Below, one piece after another: positions 52,692 through 62,079 of a stretch of 64,000 nt of DNA. The position numbers were made by a program, and so were the translations under genes. The notes under the pieces are model-generated. The model searched no databases. It was not told the origin of the DNA and worked only from the letters and a program-made list of their open reading frames with translations. This stretch comes from Thermoguttaceae bacterium. Its GTDB lineage: Bacteria; Planctomycetota; Planctomycetia; Pirellulales; Thermoguttaceae. How positions within the stretch are numbered: the first letter of the stretch is position 1; every line of letters starts with the position of its first letter. The stretch spans positions 23,415-87,414 of the forward strand of contig JARKPK010000156.1 of assembly GCA_029975295.1 (NCBI GenBank). Direction: 5' to 3'.

Positions 52692-54206
52692 TCATTTGCC
52701 GGCCTTCTCTTCCGGCGGGGCCGATTTCAACCACTCGTTGAATTCATCCAGGGTGTAGAACGCCTTATGCCGATAGAGCAAACCTTCGGCCAGCGCGTTC
52801 GAATTGTATCGCCACGAGTCGCCGTAGCGTTTCATCATCTCGTTCAATTGGGCATCGAGCCGTTGGCGCAGCGAATCGCTGCCCGGATCATGGGCGAGAT
52901 TGGTCAATTGATGCGGATCGTTTCGGTCGTCGAACAGAACCCACGGCGCATCCTCGAAGCGGGCATACGTATGCGACTCGGTCACAACTCCCCGCCAGCC
53001 TTGCGGCACCTGATCGCCCGGAAACGGAACGAACAGTTGCAAGAAGACGGCGTCGGGGCCCTTGGTCGTTTCCCCGCGCACCACCGCGGAAAGATTGGTC
53101 CCCTGCATTTCCTTGGGCGCCGACACGCCGGCCAACCCCAGGAGCGTCGGCGCCATATCGACGAAACTGAAAAGGGTGTCTACCGTTCTGCCCCGAGCTC
53201 CGCCAGCCGGCCAGCGAACGATTCCGGGCACGCGGGCCGATTCGTCGTAGGGCTTTCGCTTGCGCCGCAGCCCGTGATTACCCAGCATATCCCCGTGGTC
53301 GGAGGTGAACAACACGATCGTGTCTTCCTCTCGTCCCGTTTCCTTCAGCACGGCGAGCAGCCGGCCGACCTGATCGTCGATCGCCGTGATGGCCGCGTAG
53401 TAGGCTGCCAGTTCTTCTCGCCCGCCGGTGGCCACATACTCGCCGTCGGGCGTGTTGCGCGCGGGGCGGACCTCGCTGCCCGGCTTCCACGACGGCGGCA
53501 TCGTCAGCTTCTGCGGATCGTAACGGCGCATGTATTCCGACGGCGCGCCGTAGGGATCGTGCGGCGGCCCCATCCAAACGGCCAGGAAGAACGGCTGCTG
53601 GCGGGGCTGACTGCGCAGGAATTCGACGGCGAAATCACACGACGCCTCGGGCTCGAACTTCCTGAGGACAATCCGCTCTTCCGTATCCCGAAAGTAATAC
53701 GGCTGGAAATGATTGTGATGGCACTGGTAGCCCGCCCAGAACTCGAAGCCCTGCCGCCGCGGGCCGGGCGGAACAAAGCCCGGCGTACGCGGGCCGCCGT
53801 CGAGATGCCACTTGCCGACCATTCCGGTCCGATAGCCCGCGTCGCGCAACACCTCGGCGATCGTCACCTGGTCTTCGCGAAGCCGAAGATCATTGGCCAC
53901 CATGCCGTTGCGATGCGCGTAGGCGCCGGTGAGCAGCACCGCCCGCGCGGGGCAGCACACCGGGGTGTTCGAATAGGTCTTGCGGAAGCGAATCCCGTCG
54001 GCTGCCAGCCGGTCGATATTTGGCGTTTGCACGTCGCCGTTGCCGTCGCAGCCCATCGCCGAGGCGCGCATCTGGTCGGGCATGATCATCAAGATGCTCG
54101 GCCGGCGCGGCGCCATTGATTCGGCGGCTGCGATTGTCGTTGCCGAATCGAAGCCCAACAAAGCAACGATGCCGCCGAGCACCGCACAATACGCCGACGA
54201 TTTCAT
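52692..54206 (-). CDS. Sulfatase 6 of 8 (choline-sulfatase/arylsulfatase-like, S1 family)
   Basis: This 504-residue protein has a signal peptide (about 1-28), ILMIMPDQMRASAMGCDG and formylglycine motif CCPAR, where Cys84 is the converted residue and the x position is also Cys. TGMVGKWHLDGG and LFTSDHGDMLGNHGLRRK carry the remaining active-site groups. The MPDQ opening, in place of DD, is seen in choline-sulfatase-like and related subgroups. The ATG at 54206 follows GGGGAG. Spacers of 295 bp upstream and 243 bp downstream set it apart from its neighbours, so it may have its own promoter. Confidence 0.9.
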   Translation of the reverse strand: MKSSAYCAVLGGIVALLGFDSATTIAAAESMAPRRPSILMIMPDQMRASAMGCDGNGDVQTPNIDRLAADGIRFRKTYSNTPVCCPARAVLLTGAYAHRNGMVANDLRLREDQVTIAEVLRDAGYRTGMVGKWHLDGGPRTPGFVPPGPRRQGFEFWAGYQCHHNHFQPYYFRDTEERIVLRKFEPEASCDFAVEFLRSQPRQQPFFLAVWMGPPHDPYGAPSEYMRRYDPQKLTMPPSWKPGSEVRPARNTPDGEYVATGGREELAAYYAAITAIDDQVGRLLAVLKETGREEDTIVLFTSDHGDMLGNHGLRRKRKPYDESARVPGIVRWPAGGARGRTVDTLFSFVDMAPTLLGLAGVSAPKEMQGTNLSAVVRGETTKGPDAVFLQLFVPFPGDQVPQGWRGVVTESHTYARFEDAPWVLFDDRNDPHQLTNLAHDPGSDSLRQRLDAQLNEMMKRYGDSWRYNSNALAEGLLYRHKAFYTLDEFNEWLKSAPPEEKAGK

Positions 54207-54501
54207 CACTGCTCCCCTGCCGCAAAGAGATGGAGAACCAGGACCATGCGAGCGCCGCGCCACCCCCGCAAGGCTCGCGGCTTCGCATCACAACCTGCGA
54301 AACCTTCTTGCTCCTGCCCAGTCGAAGCGTCCCCCGTCGCCCCTGCTCTCGGCGCGAGTGTCCATCGCATCGCTCGGCCAAGCCCCATCTATCGTCGAAC
54401 CGCTGCTGACACGCCCGCTCGATCGGCCTGCAACGTGCACCCAACCGCTCAAACCGCGGCGACGCCTCCATTCAATCGGCGCCCCCCCGGGTTGCAAACG
54501 C

Positions 54502-56346
54502 CTATTGTTCGGAAGCAAGGGTCAACGTCAATCGCCGGACATCGGCAACCGACTTGCCGGGTACGTCGATCGCACGCAAGGTCAGCAGGCCGGCCCCCGG
54601 CGACAACGTCACTTCCCCCAATTCCATGGTGCGGAACTCTTTCATCCGGCTTTCGGCCGCAGGGCGCGCAATCGTGTCTTGGTTGTCGTACAGCGGCGGA
54701 TCCCAAGCCTCGGCGATTCGGGCACGCACTCGGGCATCGCCTAAGGATAGCTCGATTGTCGCTCCAACATCAGCCTGGGCACAGGTGTAATCCATGCTCA
54801 CTCGATAACGCCCGGGCGTGCGAACATCGACCAGCCAAACCATCCGCCCGTCCGTGTCGGTCCATTGAACGAAGTAGGAGCTGTTCGGGGCGCTCGAACT
54901 GCGTTTCACACCGCCGAGGGGTTGCCCGTCGCGCGCCGGCAGAATCGTAATCGGGAACTCGCGGTAGCCGACTCCGATGGGGCGAGGATCGATGCCTACC
55001 AGTTGCTCGACGCCCTTGACCGGCGGAACCGTGGTTGCCGTCCGCGCCGCAAGCACATCCTGCCGCCATTGTTCGGCCGCCTGCTTCAATTCCGCGGCCA
55101 ATTCGGGCTGCCGCGGACTGATACTGCGTGTCTGTCCCGGATCGGCCGCCAAATCAAACAATCGCCCCTCCGGATCGAGCCGATGTGTTTGCGACCGCAC
55201 GCTGATCTTCTGATTCCAGGTGGAGAAGATGAATCGCGCAGGCCACCGCCCTTCGCGGCCGAACAGCAACGGCGAAAGATCGAGGCCGTCGAGCGGTTTC
55301 GCCTGCGGCAAAGAAACACCAGCCAACGACGCCAACGTGGGAAACAGATCGATCGCGCCGGCAATCTCCGGCACGGTTCGTCCGGCGGGCAGCCGGCCGG
55401 GCCAACGCCAGAAGCACACCGAACGCACCGAGCCTTCGTCGACTCCGCCCTTTTTCCCTTTCATCCCGCCGTTGAACCGCCAAGTGTTCGGGCCATTATC
55501 GGAGAAATAGACGACGATAGTCGATTGCTCCAGGTCGAGCCGTTTCAACAGGTCGAGCACTCGGCCGACGTTGGCGTCCTGGTTCTCCATCATCGCCAGC
55601 GCGCAGCGGGTTTGATCCTGATCCTCTTCTTCGGGCCGCGTTGCGCGCTGGTCGATCGGCCGGTCGCGGAACCGCCGCCAGTACTCCTCGGGCACGGCCC
55701 AGGGCGAGTGCGGCGTGGTGAACGGAATGTAGCAGAGGAACGGGCGGTTTCGATTCCTCTCGATGAAGTCGATCGCGCGATCGGTGCAAACATCCACGAT
55801 GTAACCCCGGGTCCGCACCCAGCGGCCCCGGCTGTCTTCCAACGGCGCGTCGAAGTATTCGCCCCAATGTCCGGCCGTGTGGCCGAAGTACTCGTCGAAC
55901 CCGCGGGCCACGGGATGAAACGGCCATTGGCTGCCGTTGTGCCATTTGCCGAAGCAGCCCGTGGCGTAACCGGCGGCTTTGAACGCATCGGCAATCGTCC
56001 GCTCGTCTTCATTAAGCCGCTCCTCTCCGACGGAAACGCCGTAAACCCCAGTGCGCGGATAATACCTTCCGGTAAGAAACTCCGCCCGCGTGGGAGCGCA
56101 CAGCGGGCAGACGAAAAAGCGGTCGAGCGACACCCCATGCTGGGCCAGAGAGTCGATCCGCGGCGTGCGCACCATGCGGTTGCCCGAGTGGCTGTAGTCG
56201 CCCCATCCGGCATCGTCCGCAAGGAACACCACCACGTTGGGGCGCCGGGTTTCCGCCGTCTCGGCCGACAGCCCGCCCAAGGCGACTGGCGCAAGAGCCG
56301 CAAACGCCCTCGCCCACACCAACGCAAGGCGAAAGGTCTCTTTCAT
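54502..56346 (-). CDS. Sulfatase 7 of 8 with extra C-terminal domain (S1 family)
   Basis: At 614 residues this is the longest sulfatase of the array. Residues 1-31 are a signal peptide. VVVFLADDAGWGDYSHSGNR and formylglycine motif CAPTR (Cys83) are followed by TGCFGKWHNGSQWP and VYFSDNGPNTWRFNGG. Beyond the catalytic part (to about 480), a C-terminal extension of about 130 residues, with YFVQWTDTDGRMVWLVDVRT and PGRYRVSMDYTCAQADVGAT, looks like a beta-sandwich carbohydrate-binding-type domain. The ATG at 56346 follows AAGGAGA. A 140-bp gap separates it from sulfatase 8. Confidence 0.9.
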   Translation of the reverse strand: MKETFRLALVWARAFAALAPVALGGLSAETAETRRPNVVVFLADDAGWGDYSHSGNRMVRTPRIDSLAQHGVSLDRFFVCPLCAPTRAEFLTGRYYPRTGVYGVSVGEERLNEDERTIADAFKAAGYATGCFGKWHNGSQWPFHPVARGFDEYFGHTAGHWGEYFDAPLEDSRGRWVRTRGYIVDVCTDRAIDFIERNRNRPFLCYIPFTTPHSPWAVPEEYWRRFRDRPIDQRATRPEEEDQDQTRCALAMMENQDANVGRVLDLLKRLDLEQSTIVVYFSDNGPNTWRFNGGMKGKKGGVDEGSVRSVCFWRWPGRLPAGRTVPEIAGAIDLFPTLASLAGVSLPQAKPLDGLDLSPLLFGREGRWPARFIFSTWNQKISVRSQTHRLDPEGRLFDLAADPGQTRSISPRQPELAAELKQAAEQWRQDVLAARTATTVPPVKGVEQLVGIDPRPIGVGYREFPITILPARDGQPLGGVKRSSSAPNSSYFVQWTDTDGRMVWLVDVRTPGRYRVSMDYTCAQADVGATIELSLGDARVRARIAEAWDPPLYDNQDTIARPAAESRMKEFRTMELGEVTLSPGAGLLTLRAIDVPGKSVADVRRLTLTLASEQ

Positions 56347-56486
56347 CGGTCTCTCCTTCACCCAGGTTGCGTTGGCCCGGCCAACGCGTCGGCGCTCGGC
56401 CCGGCTCCAATCGTGGGGCACGGCTCGTGGGGCACGGCCATCGGCCGGCCGAAAACGCGCCGAAGACCGGCCCATTGCGGCCCAGC

Positions 56487-58142
56487 TCACTTCGCCGTCG
56501 CGGGGGGCGTGTTCACCCCGGGGATCGGCACGGGGAACAACGGGTTCTCAACCACCTCGCGGCGCAACCACTGCTCGGCCTCGGCAATCAGCGGCGACTT
56601 TTCGGCCGCCAGGTCATTCTTTTCGCTGCGGTCTTTCGACAAATCGTAAACCTCCCACGACCCGGGTTGCTTGGTTTTCAAGTTGCGTCGGACAAGCTTC
56701 ATGTCTCCCATCCGCAACGCAACCTGACCTCCGGACTCAGGAAAAACCCAAATCAACGGCTTGCGGCGCTCGAGCGACTGGCAACGCCCGGTCAACAGCG
56801 GCCAAAGGTTCTCGCCGTCAACCATGTCGCCACCGGGCTCGGCCAAACCGACTGCGTCGCACAACGTCGGAAACCAGTCGGCGAAATAGCCGGGCACATC
56901 GCACGTTCGCCCGGATGGAACTGCGCCGGGCAATCGCACGATGGTTGGCACGCGCAATCCGCCCTCGTACACGCTTCCCTTAAAACCGCGAAGGTCGGCT
57001 GTGCTTTCGAAAAACGTCGGATCGCCGCCGCCCAGGTGGAAACGACTTCCCTGGCGTCCCGGCGGAACCGGACCGTTGTCACTGGTGAAGACGACCAGTG
57101 TTCGATCAGCCACACCGGCCTTCTCCAGGGCCTGCATCACTCGCCCGACATAATCATCGAGTTCAGCAATCATCGCCGCGTAGCCTGCTCGCGGCCGCGG
57201 ATGCGGCAGATAACCGTTCTCGCCGCGGTAAGGTTCGTCGTCCCATTCGGTCGGAAACCGCTCGACAATCGCCTTGGGCGGATGGATCGCCATGTGGATA
57301 TTGATAAACGGCAGATAGAGGAAAAAGGGCCGATCTTTCGCCTCCGCGATAAACTTCTCGGCTTCGGCCATCATCATCGCCGGCGCATAGTGATCGCCGA
57401 TCCAGTCCTCCATCCGCACCAGCCCGCTTGGTTGTTGAGCGTGCCCGGGAATCGGCTGCGCGTTTAGAGGAACCTTTTCGCCATTGCGCCACAGGTGCGG
57501 TGGGTAGTAGCTGTGGGCCACCGCTTGGCAGTTGTAGCCGAAGAACAGGTCGAAGCCTTTGCGGTTCGGCTCGCCCGAACTTCCCACCGGCCCAAGGCCC
57601 CATTTGCCCATGGCACCGGTGCGATAGCCTGCCGCTTGAAAGACCTGAACGATCGTTCGCGCTTTTTCGGAAAGCGGGTATTGCCCCTCGGAGTATTGCG
57701 GCAACGCCCGTTTGACTTCCAAATTGCCGCGAATCTCGGCGCGGCCGGTGTGCCTGCCGGTCATCAACACGCAACGCGACGGCGCACAAACCGGCGCGCC
57801 CGAGTAGTGCTGACTCAAGCGCATCCCTCTGGCCGCCAAGCGATCGATATTCGGCGTCGGAACCTTCTTCTGGCCAAAACAGCCGACCTCGGCCCAGCCG
57901 AGATCGTCGGCAAGGATGAAAACGACATTCAAACGGGGCCTGCCGCCCGATTCCGACGGATGGGCATCGGCGGCAACCGCCTGCCCCTCGACTCGCGGAC
58001 CGCCGGCAACGACGAGGGCCAGGGCAACAACAAGCCAGCCTTTACCCGCCCAATCGAGCTTCCTTGCAGGTGGAACACCGAACGGCGTGGAAGGCAGACT
58101 CCCCCAAGACAGGTTTTTTGTTCGAATGTCGAAAAAGGACAT
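56487..58142 (-). CDS. Sulfatase 8 of 8 (arylsulfatase A-like, S1 family)
   Basis: This 551-residue protein is the first gene of the minus-strand array. A hydrophobic segment (about 35-47, GWLVVALALVVAGG) lies behind a rather long 34-residue N-terminus, so the actual start may be internal. The catalytic part has VVFILADDLGWAEVGCFGQK, formylglycine motif CAPSR with Cys119, RTGAMGKWGLGP (GKWGLG in place of GKWHLG) and VVFTSDNGPVPPG. The histidine of the usual GKWH motif is therefore Gly, a substitution also found in some arylsulfatase A-like subgroups. No regulator or transporter gene precedes it. Confidence 0.9.
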   Translation of the reverse strand: MSFFDIRTKNLSWGSLPSTPFGVPPARKLDWAGKGWLVVALALVVAGGPRVEGQAVAADAHPSESGGRPRLNVVFILADDLGWAEVGCFGQKKVPTPNIDRLAARGMRLSQHYSGAPVCAPSRCVLMTGRHTGRAEIRGNLEVKRALPQYSEGQYPLSEKARTIVQVFQAAGYRTGAMGKWGLGPVGSSGEPNRKGFDLFFGYNCQAVAHSYYPPHLWRNGEKVPLNAQPIPGHAQQPSGLVRMEDWIGDHYAPAMMMAEAEKFIAEAKDRPFFLYLPFINIHMAIHPPKAIVERFPTEWDDEPYRGENGYLPHPRPRAGYAAMIAELDDYVGRVMQALEKAGVADRTLVVFTSDNGPVPPGRQGSRFHLGGGDPTFFESTADLRGFKGSVYEGGLRVPTIVRLPGAVPSGRTCDVPGYFADWFPTLCDAVGLAEPGGDMVDGENLWPLLTGRCQSLERRKPLIWVFPESGGQVALRMGDMKLVRRNLKTKQPGSWEVYDLSKDRSEKNDLAAEKSPLIAEAEQWLRREVVENPLFPVPIPGVNTPPATAK

Positions 58143-58737
58143 GAGAAAACTCCTCGATAGCTTCGACAACGAACGATCGCGGAGGACGGAAAGCGATCGA
58201 CACGGCGGGGACAGTCGTCGTGCGGCCTGCCTGCCAGGCATCAACGTATTGCAACAGGTCGGCCTACATCCTACTTCTGGCGATCCGCACTGTCCAGCAA
58301 TCGCCCCAATGATCGTCACTCCGCGTTGGGATCGCCCTGCCGAAAGCCGATTTCTACCGCAAAGATTGCGCCATCAGGCACTTGTACGTCCGAGACAGCC
58401 TCGCTCGAATCATCTGCTCCTGAATCCGAATCTTCCCGCCGAACGAACGATTTGTCAGTTGCGCGGCCGAAAACGTTGTTGCAACGGCGCAATCGCTGCC
58501 AGCCTCGATTGCGGATATTCAGATCAACTTCGCCCAACCCTCGGCCTACCTCCAATTTCGCACGCGTTTTTTTGGGGGGCTTCGACATTTGCATTGGCCG
58601 TCGTGGGAAAGCAGAAAGCATGCGCAGCCCTTTGAACCAACGCTCGATCGGCTGGACTCGTAATTCCCAAAGCCGGTATGCGAGTCATTGAATGGTCAGA
58701 GACTACGGAACACTCACCAACTCCGAAAGAATTCCCT
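58143..58737. other. Divergent spacer upstream of the sulfatase array and folE
   Basis: The 595-bp region should contain the promoter of the sulfatase array on the minus strand and that of folE on the plus strand. No box pair was convincing. One small minus-strand ORF inside it is listed separately. Confidence 0.4.
58316..58588 (-). CDS. Hypothetical small protein, doubtful
   Basis: The open frame encodes 90 residues starting MSKPPKKTRAKLEVGRGL and ending FAVEIGFRQGDPNAE. Its composition (basic N-terminus, acidic Asp/Ser/Glu middle) looks more protein-like than the Arg-rich shadow frames of this genome, and it does not overlap another gene. No ribosome binding site precedes the ATG at 58588, and no family was recognised. 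Confidence 0.3.
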   Translation of the reverse strand: MSKPPKKTRAKLEVGRGLGEVDLNIRNRGWQRLRRCNNVFGRATDKSFVRREDSDSGADDSSEAVSDVQVPDGAIFAVEIGFRQGDPNAE

Positions 58738-59394
58738 ATGATTCACGGTCTCCAGCCACGACTCACTGAAAACGTCAATGGAAATGGTCGCCGACAACGA
58801 CCGGCCATTTCGCCGACAGCGAAGGGCGTTGATCTAACGGCGATCGAAGATGCCGTTCGAACCATTCTTCGCGCCGTCGGCGAAGACCCCGATCGGGCCG
58901 GATTGCAAGAAACGCCTCGCCGCGTGGCTCGGATGTATCAAGAAATGTTTTCGGGACTTCAATCCGATCCGGCACGCCACCTGAAAGTCGTTTTCCCCGA
59001 GGAATACGACGAGCTGGTCTTGGTACGCGACATCAGTTTTACCAGCATGTGCGAGCACCATCTGCTGCCGTTCGGCGGTGTCGCCCATGTGGCCTATCTG
59101 CCCAACGGCTATGTTACGGGTTTGAGCAAGTTGGCCCGGCTTGTGGACGACATCGCCCGCCGTCCGCAGGTGCAGGAGCGGATGACTCAAATGATTGCCG
59201 ACTCAATCGAATCGGAGCTTGGGTCGTCCGGCGTGGCAGTCGTAATTCAGGCCGAACACTCGTGCATGTCGATCCGCGGGGTGAGAAAGCCCGGCAGCCT
59301 GACGGTAACAAGCGCGTTGCGAGGCGTGTTTCGAACGAATCCGGCCAGTCGCAGCGAGGTGATGTCGCTGGTTCTCGGAGGCGCTCGCCGATAG
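58738..59394 (+). CDS. folE: GTP cyclohydrolase I
   Basis: This 218-residue enzyme converts GTP to 7,8-dihydroneopterin triphosphate, the first step towards folate and pterins. Zinc ligands are in [12 protein letters not shown] (Cys105 and a His) and [10 protein letters not shown]. The family blocks [40 protein letters not shown] and [10 protein letters not shown] are intact. The ATG at 58738 gives a 30-residue nonconserved extension before the domain; the frame is open from 58678. It is the first of three plus-strand genes followed by an FMN reductase and an SDR protein. Confidence 0.95.
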   Translation: MIHGLQPRLTENVNGNGRRQRPAISPTAKGVDLTAIEDAVRTILRAVGEDPDRAGLQETPRRVARMYQEMFSGLQSDPARHLKVVFPEEYDELVLVRDISFTSMCEHHLLPFGGVAHVAYLPNGYVTGLSKLARLVDDIARRPQVQERMTQMIADSIESELGSSGVAVVIQAEHSCMSIRGVRKPGSLTVTSALRGVFRTNPASRSEVMSLVLGGARR

Positions 59395-59577
59395 ACTTGC
59401 TCTTGTTCAATGGCAGCGGCCTGGGGCTTCGCTTGAGCCTCGACAGCCCAGCGAGCGTCGGATCGAAGTCCGATCTGATGGGATCAGCTTTCCGAACAAT
59501 GTCTCCGGCGCTGCGATGAACAACAATCGACTTTATAGAACCTGTTCATCCCGCACTGATTACCGAAGGGACTTCCA

Positions 59578-60183
59578 ATGAAAATTGCGATCATCGTGGG
59601 CAGTCACCGCGTCGATTCGGAGTCGGGCCGTGTTGCGGCTTTCATTGACCAGCGCATCAAAGCGCTGACGGATGGCGAAACGTTTCTCTTTTCGCTGGCC
59701 GGCAATCCGTTGCCTTTGTGGGATGAAGGCGATTGGGGCGACGACCCCAAGTGGCAAGCCGCGTGGAATCCCGTGGCCCGCCAGTTGGCGGAATCGGATG
59801 CCGTTGTCGTTGTCTCGCCCGAGTGGTCGGGCATGGCGCCGGCTGGGCTGAAGAACTTCTTTCTGCTCTGCGGCAACGACGTGTTGGCGCACAAGCCCGG
59901 CCTCATCGTTGCTGTTTCGGCAGCGCTTGGCGGCAGCTATCCCGTGGCCGAGCTTCGGATGAGCAGCTACAAGAACACTCGGCTCTGTTACATTCCCGAG
60001 CATGTCATCGTGCGAAACGTCGGCCGCGTGCTCAAGGGAGACGTTCCGGCGGACGATCACGACGCTGCGCTGCGATCGAGGATCGACTACTCACTGAAAC
60101 TCCTGATCGAATACGCCAAGTCGTTGGCGTCTGTCCGGGCCTCCGGCGTCGTCGATCTGAAGGAGTTTCCGTACGGCATGTAG
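59578..60183 (+). CDS. NADPH-dependent FMN reductase family protein
   Basis: This 201-residue flavodoxin-fold protein starts with IAIIVGSHRVDSESGRVAAF (phosphate-binding loop for FMN) and has VVVVSPEWSGMAPAGLKNFFLLCG, the usual segment around the flavin ring. Relatives reduce FMN, quinones, azo compounds or chromate with NAD(P)H, so the substrate is open. It begins 183 bp after folE and ends 13 bp before the SDR gene, with which it is probably co-transcribed. Confidence 0.86.
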   Translation: MKIAIIVGSHRVDSESGRVAAFIDQRIKALTDGETFLFSLAGNPLPLWDEGDWGDDPKWQAAWNPVARQLAESDAVVVVSPEWSGMAPAGLKNFFLLCGNDVLAHKPGLIVAVSAALGGSYPVAELRMSSYKNTRLCYIPEHVIVRNVGRVLKGDVPADDHDAALRSRIDYSLKLLIEYAKSLASVRASGVVDLKEFPYGM

Positions 60184-60196
60184 CTGGTGGTTCGAA

Positions 60197-61729
60197 ATGT
60201 TGCGAGACGGTCGCCGAATCGTACTTCTCACTGGGGGCACCGGCTACATCGGCGGCCGCCTCCTTCCGCTGTTGACCCTTCGCAGCGGTATCCAAGTGCG
60301 ATGCCTCGCCCGGCGGCCCGATCACCTGCGGGCAGCCATCGCGAACTTGTCTTCAACCCCGGAGGCAGCGGCCAATCGCTCGGCACATGTGGAAATCGTC
60401 GCCGGCGACTGCCTTGACGCCGAAAGTATGGCGCCAGCGCTGGAAGGCGTCGATGCCGCTTACTATTTGATTCATTCCATGGCCGTTTCGCAGAGTTTCG
60501 AACAGGTCGATCGCCAAGCGGCGACCGCTTTCGCTGCGGCTTCACGACAGGCCGGCGTGCGACGCATCATCTACCTCGGAGGATTGGGCGATCCGACCGA
60601 CCGACTTTCCGATCATCTCCGCAGCCGGCACGAGGTGGGGCAGATTCTGCTGCAATCGGGCGCCGAGGTGATAGAACTGCGGGCGTCGATCATCATCGGC
60701 TCGGGCAGTCTTTCCTTCGAGCTGATCCGCGCATTGGTCGAACGCTTGCCCGTGATGCTCTGCCCAAAATGGGTCGCCACGCCGGCCCAACCGATCGCGG
60801 TCGAAGACGTGCTCGATTACTTGCTGGCCGCCCTCGATCTTCCGCCGCATGCCAGCCGAGTGTTCGAAATCGGAGGGCCGCAGCGCGTTTGTTACGGCGA
60901 CATCATGCGAGAATACGCCCAACAGCGCGGACTGCGTCGGTGGATGATCTCTTTACCAGTGCTAACGCCCTATCTTTCGAGCCTTTGGCTCGGGCTCGTT
61001 ACGCCGGTGTACGCCCGCATCGGGCGGCACCTTGTTGAAAGCCTGCGAAACCCAACCGTAGTCAACGATTCGTCCGCCATGCAGGTTTTTTGTGTTCGAC
61101 CGCGCAACTTGAGCGATGCGATTCGCCGCGCCATCGCCCACGAAGACCATCAATTCGCCGAAACACGCTGGTCCGACGCGTTGAGCGCCGCCGGCCCGAT
61201 GCCAACCTGGGGCGGAGTTCGCTTCGGCACGCGGATTGTCGATTCCCGAACGATCGACGTTGCCGTCCCGGCTCCGACAGCCTTCGATCCGGTGACTCGC
61301 ATCGGCGGCTCGAACGGTTGGTATTTCGGCGACTGGTTGTGGCGCATTCGCGGATGGATCGATCTGCTGTGCGGTGGAGTGGGCTTGCGCCGCGGTCGGC
61401 GCGATCCGCGAAACCTGAGAGTGGGCGATGTCGTCGATTGCTGGCGCGTCGAACAGTTCGAGCCAGCGAAGCGTCTTCGCCTGCGGGCCGAGATGAAGCT
61501 GCCCGGTCGCGCTTGGCTTCAGTTCGAGGCTGACGAACAGGGCCCAGAAACGACCACCCTGCGCCAGACCGCCGTTTTCGACCCTGTCGGACTGGCCGGT
61601 CTGGCCTACTGGTATCTGTTGTACCCAGTTCATTGCCTGATTTTCGCGGGGATGTTGCGCGGAATCGCTCGCGCTGCCCAAGAGCGTTCGTCCGACGGCG
61701 TCGAAAAAGCAACAGTAGAAAGCTTCTGA
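60197..61729 (+). CDS. SDR-family NAD(P)-binding protein with C-terminal DUF2867 domain
   Basis: The protein has 510 residues. The N-terminal Rossmann domain has TGGTGYIGG at 12-20 and CLARRP after the second strand, as in atypical short-chain dehydrogenases/NmrA-like proteins, and YYLIHSM near 90-96. The C-terminal domain (about 340-505; GGSNGWYFGDWLWRIRGWID, then GDVVDCWRVEQFEP and RAWLQFEADEQ) matches DUF2867. This fused architecture is common, but its reaction is unknown. It starts 13 bp after the FMN reductase, so the two may supply related redox steps. Confidence 0.86.
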   Translation: MLRDGRRIVLLTGGTGYIGGRLLPLLTLRSGIQVRCLARRPDHLRAAIANLSSTPEAAANRSAHVEIVAGDCLDAESMAPALEGVDAAYYLIHSMAVSQSFEQVDRQAATAFAAASRQAGVRRIIYLGGLGDPTDRLSDHLRSRHEVGQILLQSGAEVIELRASIIIGSGSLSFELIRALVERLPVMLCPKWVATPAQPIAVEDVLDYLLAALDLPPHASRVFEIGGPQRVCYGDIMREYAQQRGLRRWMISLPVLTPYLSSLWLGLVTPVYARIGRHLVESLRNPTVVNDSSAMQVFCVRPRNLSDAIRRAIAHEDHQFAETRWSDALSAAGPMPTWGGVRFGTRIVDSRTIDVAVPAPTAFDPVTRIGGSNGWYFGDWLWRIRGWIDLLCGGVGLRRGRRDPRNLRVGDVVDCWRVEQFEPAKRLRLRAEMKLPGRAWLQFEADEQGPETTTLRQTAVFDPVGLAGLAYWYLLYPVHCLIFAGMLRGIARAAQERSSDGVEKATVESF

Positions 61730-62043
61730 ACCGGGCAAGCGACCTTCAACGCCGAGCGGGCTTGCCACCGGCGATTCGAGTCGCGACCCAGCGGCCTTGT
61801 TGCATTGCCGATTCGCAAAGGCCATAAATAGATGCGCCCGGCTTCGAAACGACACCGCGTGCGCGGTAGAGGAACGCGCGAAGACAGCAACAGCGGCAAA
61901 CGAGCGAAGTGCAGTTGCACCAACAGCACCAGCACCAACAGCAAAACGCGGAAGAAGAAGAGTAAAAGCAAGGAAAAAAGCAGTCTGATTCCCGGTCGTC
62001 GGGGCCGCAGCCAGTTGGTTACGTTGGGTGTTTCATCAGCATC
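61730..62043. other. Low-complexity stretch before the repeats
   Basis: A purine-rich, Ala/Lys/Arg-coding stretch fills about 61840-61985. One frame ends in a histone-tail-like run (TAPAPTAKRGRRRVKARKKAV, stop near 61988) but has no credible start (TTG at 61797) and no ribosome binding site. It may be the remnant of a basic-tailed protein gene or simply low-complexity DNA. Confidence 0.35.
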
Positions 62044-62079
62044 GTTGTTCTCTCCAATAAGGAATCGGCGCAATGAGAC
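62044..62079 (+). repeat. 36-bp direct repeat, copy 1 (CRISPR-like)
   Basis: This copy is identical to 62116-62151 except at position 7 (C here, T there). It begins GTTGTT and ends AATGAGAC. It contains AAGGA and an ATG at 62073 that opens a 9-codon frame (MRRARTPLC) closed by TAA at 62100-62102. Confidence 0.85.

Noticed and set aside
51828..54119. 763-codon open frame on the plus strand across sulfatases 6 and 5
   Set aside because: It is antisense to two sulfatases with intact motifs, and its translation is rich in Arg, His, Val and Gly with no domain. GC-rich genes with strong third-position bias produce such shadows.
54865..56649. 594-codon plus-strand frame opposite sulfatase 7
   Set aside because: It is antisense to a well-supported sulfatase; the composition is typical of a shadow frame.
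61972..62043. Further CRISPR repeats before copy 1 or after copy 2
   Set aside because: The positions one repeat period (72 bp) away on either side show no similarity to the repeat, so only two copies exist here.
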